DNA from: Gammaproteobacteria bacterium
Lineage (GTDB): Bacteria > Pseudomonadota > Gammaproteobacteria > WOZS01
Direction of reading: 5' to 3'
Assembly: GCA_011620135.1 (NCBI GenBank)
Contig: WOZS01000001.1
Location: 1-52,750, forward strand
DNA: 52,750 nucleotides
This document shows, piece by piece, positions 1 to 8,638 of the stretch (its first letter is position 1; every line of letters starts with the position of its first letter). The notes beneath the pieces are model-generated. The model worked only from the letters and a program-made list of their open reading frames with translations. It was not told the DNA's origin and searched no databases. The translations under genes and the position numbers were made by a program.

Positions 1-661
1 CAGGGCGATCGCTTCCCCGCCGAGCGCATGGGCAACAAACCAGGCTCCATGGTTGATGTTGCCCATGTGGGCAGCGACATCAGTACTACGGTCTCGTGGC
101 GTGCCGGGGTTTCTGGCGTATTCATCAAAGCCAAGGGCCGGGAACTGGACGCTGAGGATATCGACCATCCCCTTGCCATGGCTGGGACAGACCCCCTTGA
201 TGACGCCAAGGCATTCTTCTGGGGCAACAACCGGCTGGTTATCCTCGACGGCATTCTGAAATGGCAGCCCAGCGGGCCCGGACATGCGCCAGACTTGAAT
301 CTGGCCGGGGAGTTACTTCTTCGGCCATGAAAAGGGCGAATACCGCTTCGGCCACATGCCTATCCCCGTGAGCGACGATGCGCAGGGCTGGTATCTCGAG
401 GCCACAGGCCGGGTCTTCGGGCGCTGGCGCAGTGGCGTGCGCTACGACACCGTCTTGCGCGACGACTCGCCTCTGTTCGAGGCGCTGGGTGAAAAACGCC
501 GTCGCAGCTGGCAGGCCAGCACCATGGTGGAGTTCTTGCCCAGCGAGTTTTCCACGGTGCGCCTGCAGTACGGCCGCCACCAACTCACCGGCAACCAGAC
601 CAACGCCTTCTGGCTGCAGTACATCATGAGCATGGGCGCCCATGGCGCCCATGGCTTTTGA
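1..661 (+). pseudogene. Outer-membrane beta-barrel protein (metal-uptake associated), C-terminal part, frameshifted
   Basis: The reading frame is open from base 1, so the N-terminus lies outside the window. The first frame stops at 328-330 shortly after LNLAGE. Dropping one T at 313/314 continues it as EYFFGHEKGEYRFG into the frame ending at 659-661, so one protein has been split by a single extra base. It ends in STVRLQYGRH...FWLQYIMSMGAHGAHGF. An aromatic last residue and alternating hydrophobic strands are typical of outer-membrane barrels, and the SMGAHGAH tail is one I associate with zinc-regulated or TonB-dependent-like outer-membrane proteins next to metal ABC transporters. The downstream metal-binding protein and permease support a role in metal entry through the outer membrane. 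It may be a true pseudogene or a sequencing error. The family name is an inference. Confidence 0.6.
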
Positions 662-766
662 TCATGCACAAGAAAAGCAGGCTGCTGCTCCCCTGCCCTG
701 CCATTGAGCAGGAAGAAGCCAGGAATGCGGCAAGACAACCCCATCACCCACAACCAGGAGAAAGGC

Positions 767-1672
767 ATGCGTAAAAGCACATCGTTCGTTTTGGTCATCA
801 TGAGCCTGCTGGCCCCCATCAGCCAGGCGGCAGCCTTGAGGGTCTTTGCCTGCGAGAGCGAATGGGCGGCTCTCGCCATGGCCCTGGGCGGCGAGCGCGT
901 GGCGGTCACCAGTGCCACCTCTCCCAACCAGGACCCCCATCGCCTCGAGGCCCGCCCCGGGCTTATCGCCGCCGTGCGCCGCGCCGATCTGCTGGTGTGC
1001 AGCGGAGCGGGCCTCGAGGCGGGTTGGCTGGAGCGACTCACCGCCAGCGCCAAAAATCCAAGGGTGGCGGCGGGCAGACCTGGCCAGTTCCTGGCCAGCC
1101 AGGCGGTCGCTCTCAAGGAGGTTCCCTCCAGCATCGATCGCTCCGCAGGAGATGTGCACGCCGAGGGCAATCCCCATTTTGCAAGCGATCCCCGCCTGCT
1201 GCTCACCGTGGCCTCGGCACTCACCCAGCGCCTCACCCAACTGGACCCACAGGGCCAGGCCAACTATGCCGCCCATGCCTCGGCATTCAGCCAGGCCATG
1301 CACGCTGCCATCGAGCGCTGGCAGGAACAGGCCAAGCCCCTGGCCGGCACGCCGGTCATTCAATACCACAAGCGCTATGTCTACCTCATCGACTGGCTGG
1401 GCATGCAGGATGTGGGCACACTGGAGCCCAAGCCGGGCGTGCCGCCCGGCCCCGGCGATCTCCAGGCCATGTTGTCGCTCATCCACGACCATCCCAGGGC
1501 GCTGCTCCTGCATGCCCCTTACGACGACCAAAGCCCGCTGCGCTGGCTGGCCCGCCAGGGGAAGGTGCGCACCGTGGCGCTGCCCGCCGCCCCCGACCCC
1601 CAGGTTGATGGGCTGCAGCGCTGGCTGGATACCATGGTGAACGCGCTGCTACAGGAAGCCAAGGCGCCATGA
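767..1672 (+). CDS. Metal ABC transporter periplasmic substrate-binding protein (ZnuA/MntA family)
   Basis: Predicted 301 aa. The start at 767 is preferred over the upstream in-frame ATG at 704 because AGGAG (756-760) precedes it and because MRKSTSFVLVIMSLLAPISQA then forms a normal signal peptide. The mature part matches the cluster-A1 metal-binding family: a first-lobe histidine in DPHRLE, a second in NPHFASDP, a third in QYHKRYVYL and an acidic residue in YDDQS. The His-rich loop of classical ZnuA is absent. The protein would bind zinc or manganese in the periplasm and hand it to the membrane permease encoded next. Its stop overlaps the permease start (ATGA), implying coupled translation. 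The metal specificity cannot be told from sequence. Confidence 0.85.
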   Translation: MRKSTSFVLVIMSLLAPISQAAALRVFACESEWAALAMALGGERVAVTSATSPNQDPHRLEARPGLIAAVRRADLLVCSGAGLEAGWLERLTASAKNPRVAAGRPGQFLASQAVALKEVPSSIDRSAGDVHAEGNPHFASDPRLLLTVASALTQRLTQLDPQGQANYAAHASAFSQAMHAAIERWQEQAKPLAGTPVIQYHKRYVYLIDWLGMQDVGTLEPKPGVPPGPGDLQAMLSLIHDHPRALLLHAPYDDQSPLRWLARQGKVRTVALPAAPDPQVDGLQRWLDTMVNALLQEAKAP

Positions 1673-2409
1673 GCCTGGCCGAGACCACAAGCCTGCTTGC
1701 CATCCCGCTGGCGACCGGCTGTGCCGTGCTGCTCACCCATGTTCCCCTGGGCCAGGCGATCCTGAGGCGCGGCATCGTCTTCGTGGACCTGGCCGTGGCT
1801 CAGGTGGCGGGTGTGGGCGTGCTGATCGGCCATATGATGGGCCTTGAAGGAACGCTCGCCCAGCAGGCCGCGGCCTTCGGCCCCGCCCTGGCGCTGGCTC
1901 TGCTGCTGGGCTGGGTGGAGCGCTGGTGGGGCGACGTGGCAGAAGCCTTGATCGGCTGCATCTTCGTGCTGGCGGCCTGCGCCGCCCTGCTGCTGGTGGG
2001 GGCTGGACCTGAGGGGGCCGGGCATCTGCAAGAAACCCTTTCTGGGCAGATCCTCTGGACAAGCCCCCAGCAGGCGCTGTGGTGTGCCGTTGCCGGCCTG
2101 GTCATCGCGGTCGCCTGGTTCTATGGGCGCTGGCGGCAAGGGACAGGATTCTATGTGTGCCTGGCAGCGGCCGTGACCATCTCGGTGCAGCTGGTGGGCG
2201 TCTATCTCGTGTTTGCAAGCCTCATCATGCCGGCGCTGGGCAGCCGGCGGGCACATCATGGCCTGCTGGCAGGCTACCTCATCGGCCTGGTGGGCTATGG
2301 GGCAGGCATGGCGGTCTCGGTACTGGGCAACTGGCCCACGGGCCCGGTGATCGTCTGGATGCTGGCGGCGGCTTCATTGGCGGCCAGCTTGGCCACGAGG
2401 CTTGCTTGA
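1669..2409 (+). CDS. Metal ABC transporter permease (ZnuB family)
   Basis: A 246-aa, very hydrophobic protein with seven to eight predicted membrane segments, of usual length for an ABC-3 family permease. The conserved region FVDLAVAQVAGVGVLIG near residue 40 corresponds to the HALLPGVALG-type coupling stretch of this family, and SVQLVGVYLVFASLIMPAL near residue 170 matches the second conserved core. It overlaps the substrate-binding protein gene by four bases and would form the inner-membrane channel of a zinc or manganese importer. No ATP-binding subunit follows; the next gene is on the opposite strand. The ATPase must lie upstream of the window or elsewhere. Confidence 0.85.
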   Translation: MSLAETTSLLAIPLATGCAVLLTHVPLGQAILRRGIVFVDLAVAQVAGVGVLIGHMMGLEGTLAQQAAAFGPALALALLLGWVERWWGDVAEALIGCIFVLAACAALLLVGAGPEGAGHLQETLSGQILWTSPQQALWCAVAGLVIAVAWFYGRWRQGTGFYVCLAAAVTISVQLVGVYLVFASLIMPALGSRRAHHGLLAGYLIGLVGYGAGMAVSVLGNWPTGPVIVWMLAAASLAASLATRLA

Positions 2410-2553
2410 CAGATGGCAATCATTGCTGCGTATTCCTGTATATTGCGCTGGGCCCAATGACATGAGGCAGTCATGAACAGCTTGTCATGCAGGTCATCAT
2501 GGGGGCGCTCTTGCCTGGGCGCCATGCCAGCACCCGCACCCGGCGGCCTGGGA
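2410..2553. other. Convergent intergenic stretch, no gene seen
   Basis: 144 bases between the metal permease (+) and the pyruvate-kinase-like gene (-). Only a weak GGCGC/GCGCC inverted repeat around 2505-2524 is visible. No convincing T-tract terminator could be identified for either strand. Confidence 0.5.
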
Positions 2554-4050
2554 TCATCCAGGTATCGCCCAGGCATGCAATGCGCGCAACCAGGGCGTCT
2601 TCTTGCCCTGGTGGCCCTCCAGGCGGCAGAGCACATCATCCAGGATGGCGACCGCCTCCACCAGATAGGGCCCCTTGTTGAGCATGACGCACTCGGAGCG
2701 CTGCCCCATGGCGGCATCGGTCACCTCGGCGCGCGACGGCGCGCCACGGCGCACCAGCCGGTCCAGCACGGCCGTGGCCCACACCACCGGCACATGGGCC
2801 GCCTCGGCAAGCCACAGCAGCTCTTCTTGCATCTCGGAGAGACGCTGGAAGCCCAGTTCCACGGCAAGATCACCCCGGGCGATCATCACCGCCACATCCT
2901 GCTGCGCTGCTGCGGTGATGATCATCTCCGGCAGGTGGGAGACGGCCGAGGCCGTCTCCACCTTGAGCATCAGCCCCGGCCAGGGCTTGGGTAGCCGCGC
3001 GGCCAGTTCCTGCTGCAACCGCTGCACATCCTGGGGCGTCTGCACGAAGGAAAACCCCACCACATGGGCATGGCGCGCCACGATGTCGAGATCCGCAAGA
3101 TCCTTCTGGGTGAGCGGATCGAGCCCCAGCTCGAGCCCCGGGACGTTGAGCCCCTTGTGCGCCGCCACCCGGAAACCCTTGGGTGGCGCCGTAGTCAGAC
3201 GCACCAAAGCGCCCTGCGCTTGCTTTTCCTCCACATGGCCACCTGCCTTGCCATCGTCGAACCATACGGCCGCACCCATCTGCAGGTGGTTCACCAGGCC
3301 GGGCAATGATGGCCGTGCCTGGAAGCGATGGGGACAGGTCTGGTCCATGGGTTCATCGGTCAGCCAGATGGCATCGCCCCGCAGGGCTCGCAGCGCAGGC
3401 GGCGCCTGTACTTCTTCCAGGCGCAGCTTGGGGCCGGCAAGGTCCATGACGATGCGTGCGCTGTGGCCGCAGCGCGCCTCTGCCTCATGCAGTGCCTCGA
3501 TGATGCCCAACCATACATCTGGCTGGTCATGGGCGCAGTTGATGCGCACCAGATCCATGCCTGCTTCCAGAAGGCGCTGCAGCAGCTTCACATCCCCAGA
3601 TGCCTCGGTGGGCATGGTGCACATGATGCGCGTGCGCCTTCTTGCATGCCTTGGACCAAACAGGGTGTCTGTATGTCGGTTCAGATGGTGCTCGCCCGAA
3701 AACATCTCCTCGCCCCTGGGCCGTGCCGGAGCGTCTTCGCGCTGCAGCAGGGCCCCCAGCGTGGCGGTCACAGCATCGATGTTGGCCAGCACGCGCCCTT
3801 CGCTGCGCCCCAGCGAGGAAAGCCCCCAGGAGATGAGACCGTGTTGCAGCTGGCGCAGATCGCGCTGGCGCAACGCCAGGTACTGGGCCAGATTGACGGC
3901 ACTGGTCTTGTAGTCCGACTGGGCAAGCCGCGACAACCATTGGTCGAGCCGGCGCTGGCAGTCCTGCATCACAAAAGAGCGCAGTGCCAGCAGCTCCTCA
4001 TACAGCGCCCGGGCCTCGTCGATCTCCCCGGGCGAGAGCTGGTTTGTCAT
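2554..4050 (-). CDS. Pyruvate kinase-like protein, N-terminally extended and lacking the C-terminal domain
   Basis: 498 aa. Residues about 1-135 are a helical, charged extension with no family I recognise. Pyruvate-kinase homology begins at RTRIMCTMPTEAS (about 139) with MDLAGPKLR, a B-domain-like insert, GLNVPG, LMLKVETAS (the lysine and glutamate equivalent to the PK catalytic Lys and Mg-binding Glu), ARGDLAVEL (Mg-binding Asp) and WATAVLDRL (active-site Thr). The usual SGETAKG stretch is altered to LNKGPYL. The protein ends soon after the barrel, so the C-terminal allosteric domain of about 120 residues is missing. Its start overlaps the recJ stop (ATGA). It may make pyruvate and ATP from phosphoenolpyruvate, but altered motifs and the missing domain leave activity open. 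Confidence 0.75.
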   Translation of the reverse strand: MTNQLSPGEIDEARALYEELLALRSFVMQDCQRRLDQWLSRLAQSDYKTSAVNLAQYLALRQRDLRQLQHGLISWGLSSLGRSEGRVLANIDAVTATLGALLQREDAPARPRGEEMFSGEHHLNRHTDTLFGPRHARRRTRIMCTMPTEASGDVKLLQRLLEAGMDLVRINCAHDQPDVWLGIIEALHEAEARCGHSARIVMDLAGPKLRLEEVQAPPALRALRGDAIWLTDEPMDQTCPHRFQARPSLPGLVNHLQMGAAVWFDDGKAGGHVEEKQAQGALVRLTTAPPKGFRVAAHKGLNVPGLELGLDPLTQKDLADLDIVARHAHVVGFSFVQTPQDVQRLQQELAARLPKPWPGLMLKVETASAVSHLPEMIITAAAQQDVAVMIARGDLAVELGFQRLSEMQEELLWLAEAAHVPVVWATAVLDRLVRRGAPSRAEVTDAAMGQRSECVMLNKGPYLVEAVAILDDVLCRLEGHQGKKTPWLRALHAWAIPG

Positions 4051-5837
4051 GACAATACCTCCAACCTTTCCACGCGCAATCTGGGCAGGGTCTCGACAGT
4101 ACTGGGATTGGGCATGAGCCCATAGAGCAACCGCACCGTGGAACCTGCCTGGGGGACTGGCCCCGTATGCCGGAAGACCAGGGCTTCCAGCGCCCTGGGC
4201 AGCCCCGGCATATGGAGCGCCAGACGCAGTAGGCGCCAGTTGCGCTCCACCTGCACCGCCTGGAATACCCCTTCGAACACAGGCGGCGGCAGGCTTGCCC
4301 CCCAGGGTTCCAGGGCAGCCAGGGCAAGGGCTGTGGTGTTGGAAAGCTCCTGGGCAAGGAGAGCGCCATCAGTCTCGATCCTGATCAGTGCCTCGCTGCG
4401 ACAGGCCAAGCATGCGGCCTGGTCGAAGGCCATCGCAAACGCCTGGAGATGGACCGGCTCCAGGGTGAGCCCGGCCGCCTGGGCATGGCCACCGAAGCCT
4501 GCCATCAGACCTGGGGAAAGCCTTGCGATGGTCTCCAGGATCTCGAGGGCATGCCAAGGGGGCGCCGAACGCATGGAGCCCTTGAGCAGTCCCTGGGCGG
4601 TCTTGGCCATGGCGATCACCGGGCGCTGCCAGGTGTCCTTGATACGGGCGGCCACGATGCCGGTGACCCCCTCGTGCCATTGGGGGTCATACAGACAAAG
4701 ACCCGTCGGCAGCCTACCGCTCGCCTGCAGCCTGCTCACCTGCCCCTGGGCCTGCCTGGTCATCTGTGATTCGATGCGTCGCCTGTGGCGGTTCAGGCTG
4801 TCCATGCGCTCGGCCAGCATGACGGCCTCCTGCGCGTTTTCCGTGATCAGGCAGCGCGCCGCCTCGGCCATCTCCCCAAGCCTGCCCATGGCGTTGAGGC
4901 GCGGCGCCAAGGCAAAGGAAAGATCCCCGCTGCTGACGGTACGGTGGTCCAGCTGCGCCACCTGGCACAGCGCCAGCAAGCCTAGCGGCGCCTGGCCCAA
5001 GCGCAGGCGGCGCAGTCCTTCTGCCACCAGGATACGGTTGTGCTGGTCCAGCGGCGCTACGTCGGCCACCGTGGCCAGCGCCACGAGACTCAGCAAGGAG
5101 GCCAGGTGGGGCCCGCGACCATCGGCAAAGAGGCCATTGGCCCGGGCGGCGGCGCGCAGCTCGGCCAGCAGGTGGAATACCACGCCGCAACCACACAGTG
5201 TGGTTGCCATGTTGCTCACGTGAGGGTTCACCACCGCATCGGCCACCGGCAGGGCCGCGCCTGGCAGATGATGATCGCTGATGATGAGCCTGATGCCCGC
5301 AGCCCGCAGCAGTTCGGCACCCTCGATGCTGGTGATGCCACAGTCCACCGTCAGCACGATATCCGGGTGCAGCTCGATCAGCTTCTGGCTGATCTCGGGT
5401 GTAAGACCACGGCCTGTGGCAAAGCGGCTGGGGATCAGATAGCTTACCTCATCGAGGCCCACAGCCCGCAAGCCACGCCAGGCAAGGGCCGTGGCCGTGG
5501 CGCCATCCACATCGAAATCGCCCAGGATGCAGATAGATTGCTGGCGCATCAGGGCAACCAGCAGTATGGCCACCGCCTCTTCAAAGCCACGGGGAATACG
5601 CGCCAGCTTCTGCAGCCTCGTATCCATGCTGGCAGGATCGCTGACGCCGCGTGCCGCCAGCACCCGGGCCGCAACCGGACCAAAATGGGGCGCAAGCCGC
5701 CCTGCCATGAGCGGATCATATGGCCGGGGACAACTCACCCAACCAACAGTCTGGGAAACGGGTTCTTCGCAGGCCATATCCTCCGGGGCTTGCTGCCCGG
5801 CCAGGAGACTGTCATGGCTTTCCGTGACTTCTGTCAT
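4047..5837 (-). CDS. recJ: Single-stranded-DNA-specific exonuclease RecJ
   Basis: About 596 aa from the ATG at 5837 (MTEVTESH), close to the usual 570-580. The frame continues open upstream into the thrC 3' end, and a second ATG at 5777 is possible; neither has a clear ribosome-binding site, so the start is uncertain. DHH-family motifs are in order: CILGDFDVDGATATAL (motif I), TVDCGIT (II), ISDHHLPG (III, the DHH), VVNPH (IV), then a DHHA1 region with GFGGHAQAAGLTL. RecJ degrades single-stranded DNA 5' to 3' in RecFOR recombination, mismatch and base-excision repair. It lies in a hom-thrC-recJ-pyruvate-kinase-like transcription unit, a neighbourhood often seen in gammaproteobacteria. Confidence 0.93.
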   Translation of the reverse strand: MTEVTESHDSLLAGQQAPEDMACEEPVSQTVGWVSCPRPYDPLMAGRLAPHFGPVAARVLAARGVSDPASMDTRLQKLARIPRGFEEAVAILLVALMRQQSICILGDFDVDGATATALAWRGLRAVGLDEVSYLIPSRFATGRGLTPEISQKLIELHPDIVLTVDCGITSIEGAELLRAAGIRLIISDHHLPGAALPVADAVVNPHVSNMATTLCGCGVVFHLLAELRAAARANGLFADGRGPHLASLLSLVALATVADVAPLDQHNRILVAEGLRRLRLGQAPLGLLALCQVAQLDHRTVSSGDLSFALAPRLNAMGRLGEMAEAARCLITENAQEAVMLAERMDSLNRHRRRIESQMTRQAQGQVSRLQASGRLPTGLCLYDPQWHEGVTGIVAARIKDTWQRPVIAMAKTAQGLLKGSMRSAPPWHALEILETIARLSPGLMAGFGGHAQAAGLTLEPVHLQAFAMAFDQAACLACRSEALIRIETDGALLAQELSNTTALALAALEPWGASLPPPVFEGVFQAVQVERNWRLLRLALHMPGLPRALEALVFRHTGPVPQAGSTVRLLYGLMPNPSTVETLPRLRVERLEVLS

Positions 5838-5895
5838 GTGGCGTGCCGGCTCATGGACGAGACAGCCAACCTGGCCTGCTGTCCCTTCACCATGG

Positions 5896-7020
5896 TCAGG
5901 GCTGCTCCAGCAGGCAGGAGAGATGATCCAGAAAGGCTTCTGCCGACACCACCGTGGGCTGCACATTGTGCACGGCGAGTGCCGCCCCTGGATCCTTGAG
6001 GCCATGGCCGGTGAGCGTGCTCACCACGGTCGCACCCTCGCGCAGCCGCCCGGCATGGGCATCCATGAGCACGCCGGCAATGGCTGCGGCCGATGCCGGT
6101 TCACAAAAGATGCCCTCGTGACTGGCCAGCAGCGCCTGGGCCTCCAGGATGGCCTCATCCGTGACTGCGGCAAACCAGCCCCCGGACTCCCGGATCACCG
6201 TCTGGGCACTGTCCCAGTTCTGGGGATTGCCGATGCGAATGGCGCTGGCAATGGTGCGGGGATCTGCCACGGGGCCGCCCTGGATGAAGGGCGCGCTGCC
6301 AGCCGCCTGATAGCCCAGCATCACCGGGCGGCTGGCTGGACCGTTGCGCTTCACCTGACACTGGCCACGGCACCAGCTGCAGGCAGCCGTATCACACCCG
6401 GCAAGCTCGCTGTAACCGATCCAATGGGCAGTGATGTTGCCGGCGTTACCCACTGGCAGGGCATGGTAGTCCGGCGGCCCGCCGAGGGCTTCTGTCACTT
6501 CGTAAGCGATGGTTTTCTGGCCCTGCAACCGGTAGGGGTTGATGGAATTGACCAGCGCTATGGGCAGGCGCTGGCCAGCCTCCTTGACCAGCGCCATAGC
6601 CTGGTCGAAGTTGCCCTCCACCGCCAGCACCCTGGCGCCATAGACCAGGGCCTGGGCCAGCTTGCCCGGGGCAATGCCGCCATGGGGAATCAGCACCACC
6701 GAGCGCATGCCAGCTGCTGCCGCATAGGCTGCAGCAGCAGCCGAGGTATTACCGGTGGAAGCGCACAGCACGGCGCGATGCCCCTGGTGCAAGGCGGCGG
6801 CCACAGCCACCACCATGCCCCGATCTTTGAATGAGCCTGTGGGGTTGGCGCCTTCGAACTTGGCATACCATGTGATGGGGTGTGCCAGGGTTGCTTCCAG
6901 GTGCCGCAGGCGCACCAGGGGAGTATTGCCCTCGCCCAGCGAGAGTGGCGCCAACTCTTGGGGCAACACCGCAGCAAAGTGCGCCATGAGACCTTGGGTG
7001 GCGGTGAGATCGTCATTCAT
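5896..7020 (-). CDS. thrC: Threonine synthase
   Basis: 374 aa from the ATG at 7020, which overlaps the hom stop by one base (TGATG). It converts O-phosphohomoserine to threonine with pyridoxal phosphate. PLP-fold motifs are clear: EGANPTGSFKDRG with the Schiff-base Lys65, ASTGNTSAAAAAYAAAAG, and VGNAGNITAHW for phosphate binding. Between HWIGYSELAG and RPVMLGYQAAG there is an unusual cysteine-rich stretch (Cys 209, 214, 217 and 221) where family members generally have a short charged loop. Otherwise this is a short bacterial-type ThrC. Cotranscription with hom makes the last steps of threonine synthesis an operon. Confidence 0.95.
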   Translation of the reverse strand: MNDDLTATQGLMAHFAAVLPQELAPLSLGEGNTPLVRLRHLEATLAHPITWYAKFEGANPTGSFKDRGMVVAVAAALHQGHRAVLCASTGNTSAAAAAYAAAAGMRSVVLIPHGGIAPGKLAQALVYGARVLAVEGNFDQAMALVKEAGQRLPIALVNSINPYRLQGQKTIAYEVTEALGGPPDYHALPVGNAGNITAHWIGYSELAGCDTAACSWCRGQCQVKRNGPASRPVMLGYQAAGSAPFIQGGPVADPRTIASAIRIGNPQNWDSAQTVIRESGGWFAAVTDEAILEAQALLASHEGIFCEPASAAAIAGVLMDAHAGRLREGATVVSTLTGHGLKDPGAALAVHNVQPTVVSAEAFLDHLSCLLEQP

Positions 7021-8318
7021 CACAGGGTCTCCACGGGGGCAAGCCGGATGCACTGGATGGCGCCAAGCACGGCCTCCAGGGCCTGCATGCGCCGCAAGGC
7101 CGCCTGCAGGCTCGCCTCAGGCACCACGGCGGTGAGAAACACCAGGGGCACATGGCCGTCATCGCAGGAGGGCTCCTTTTGGATGATCGCCTCCACGTTG
7201 ATGGCGTGCTCGGCCATGATGGCGGACAACGAGGCCATCACGCCCGGGCTGTCGGCCACCCGCATGCGCAGATAATAGGCGCTCTGGATCTGCTCCATGG
7301 GAAGGATGGGCCGTTCTTCTGTGGGCTTTGGCAGACTCAATGCCGCCCAGCCGGCGGTCTGGCGGCCCAGGGCAATCAGGTCAGCCAGCACGGCAGAGGC
7401 CGTGGCGTTGCCGCCGGCGCCGGCGCCGTAATAGAGCGTGGCCCCAGCAATATCACCATGCACCAGCACGGCGTTCATGACCCCATCCACATGGGCCAGG
7501 AGATGCTGGCGCCGCACCAGGGCAGGGTGCACCCTGAGCTCGATGCCACAGGCTGTCTTGCGGGCAATGGCCAGTTGGCGGATGCAGTAACCCAACGCTT
7601 CGGCAAAGGCCATGTCCTCCTGCGTCACCTGGCTGATGGTCTCGGTATGGACGGCATTGGCCCGCAAGGGCACCCCCATGGCCACCCGCGCCAGCAGGGC
7701 AAGCTTGTGGGCGGCATCCAGCCCATCCACATCGAGGGCGGCATTCTGCTCCGCATAGCCCAGGCGACGGGCTTCCTGCAAGGCCTCCTGGAAGGAAAGC
7801 TGGCCGGTGCGCATCCTGGAGAGCACAAAGTTGGAGGTGCCATTGATGATGCCCACCAAGGCGTCGATGGTGTTGGCGGCCAGGCCATCGCGCACCGCCT
7901 GGATCACCGGAATGCTGCCGGCCACGGCCGCCTCGAAGGCCAGCAGGCAACCTTGTTCCTGGGCAAGCCGAAACAGGAATTCGCCATGCTCGGCCAACAG
8001 CGCCTTATTGGCCGTGACCACGTGCTTACCGGCACGCAATGCGGCCGTCACCACATCGAGTGCCCTGGTGGTGCCGCCCATCAACTCCACGACGACCCGC
8101 ACGGCAGGATCCTCGATACCCTGCCAGGGATCGTTGGTCAAGGGGAAAGATGGCGTGAATCCCGGGCGCATCTTGTGCACATCGGCTACTGCCGCGCCCT
8201 GCACCACAAAACGCACCCCGGCCCTTGAGGCGAGAAAGTCACTGCGCTCGGTCAGCAGCCGGGCCGTGGCACTGCCCACCACGCCAAGCCCAACGAGGAA
8301 AAGAGGCCACTCGTTCAA
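7020..8318 (-). CDS. hom: Homoserine dehydrogenase
   Basis: 432 aa from a proposed TTG at 8318 (codon read as Met, then NEWPLFLVGLGVVGSA). The frame is open further upstream to an ATG at 8429, but that part is low-complexity, and a good extended -10 box at 8344-8349 would place the transcript start between them. The NAD(P)-binding GLGVVGSA motif, VVELMGG, VTANKALLAEHG, GIINGTSNFVLSRM and DVDGLDAAHKLALLA match homoserine dehydrogenase. A C-terminal ACT domain (YYLRMRVADSPGVMASL) suggests feedback control by threonine. The enzyme reduces aspartate semialdehyde to homoserine. It is followed directly by thrC. Confidence 0.94.
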   Translation of the reverse strand: MNEWPLFLVGLGVVGSATARLLTERSDFLASRAGVRFVVQGAAVADVHKMRPGFTPSFPLTNDPWQGIEDPAVRVVVELMGGTTRALDVVTAALRAGKHVVTANKALLAEHGEFLFRLAQEQGCLLAFEAAVAGSIPVIQAVRDGLAANTIDALVGIINGTSNFVLSRMRTGQLSFQEALQEARRLGYAEQNAALDVDGLDAAHKLALLARVAMGVPLRANAVHTETISQVTQEDMAFAEALGYCIRQLAIARKTACGIELRVHPALVRRQHLLAHVDGVMNAVLVHGDIAGATLYYGAGAGGNATASAVLADLIALGRQTAGWAALSLPKPTEERPILPMEQIQSAYYLRMRVADSPGVMASLSAIMAEHAINVEAIIQKEPSCDDGHVPLVFLTAVVPEASLQAALRRMQALEAVLGAIQCIRLAPVETL

Positions 8319-8343
8319 GTTGTACCCAGCGGTCAAAAGCAGA

Positions 8344-8349
8344 AGTGTA
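8344..8349 (-). promoter_or_regulatory. Probable extended -10 promoter of hom-thrC-recJ
   Basis: On the minus strand TACACT is preceded by TGG, an extended -10 arrangement; the -35 region is poor. Initiation about 7 bases downstream would give a leader of about 20 bases before the TTG start of hom. The remaining intergenic DNA (8350-8586) holds two GTCGAC sites at about 8377 and 8395 and no convincing gene. Confidence 0.4.
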
Positions 8350-8586
8350 CCACAACCCCCGCCGCCAGCCGAACAGGTCGACACTGGCTTTTGGTCGACA
8401 GTCAACGGGGCGCGGCGGGCTGACTGCAAGCTGCAGCAGAGGATGCAAGCCCACGAAGTGCCGGCATGCCAGTATTCCTGCTGCTGGCCTACCTCTCCAT
8501 CAAGGCAGCCAACGCCCAGGCATCACAGGCCAAAAGCGCACCTCCGGGAAACCCGGGCTCCAGCGTCAAACCCAAGCTGACATGAA

Positions 8587-8624
8587 CCACCAGCAACCCG
8601 GGACATGCCCAGGATTGCTGGTGG
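8587..8624 (-). terminator. Strong hairpin after the catabolic operon, possible terminator
   Basis: A perfect 10-bp inverted repeat, CCACCAGCAA (8587-8596) with TTGCTGGTGG (8615-8624), lies 15 bases past the stop of the last MaoC gene on the minus strand. There is no good T-run after the stem, so it may be a weak terminator or an mRNA 3'-end stabiliser. Confidence 0.4.
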
Positions 8625-8638
8625 ACAACAACCACGTC

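Noticed and set aside
2473-4125. Long plus-strand open frames opposite the pyruvate-kinase-like gene
   Set aside because: They are antisense to a gene with clear motifs and arise from high GC; translations are Arg/Ser/Pro-rich without family patterns.
4047-6005. recJ starting at 6005
   Set aside because: The extra 56 residues overlap thrC in another frame and do not resemble RecJ; the first reasonable ATG after thrC is at 5837.
8319-8429. ATG at 8429 as the hom start
   Set aside because: The added 37 residues are low-complexity and not homoserine-dehydrogenase-like, and a better promoter lies downstream at 8344-8349.
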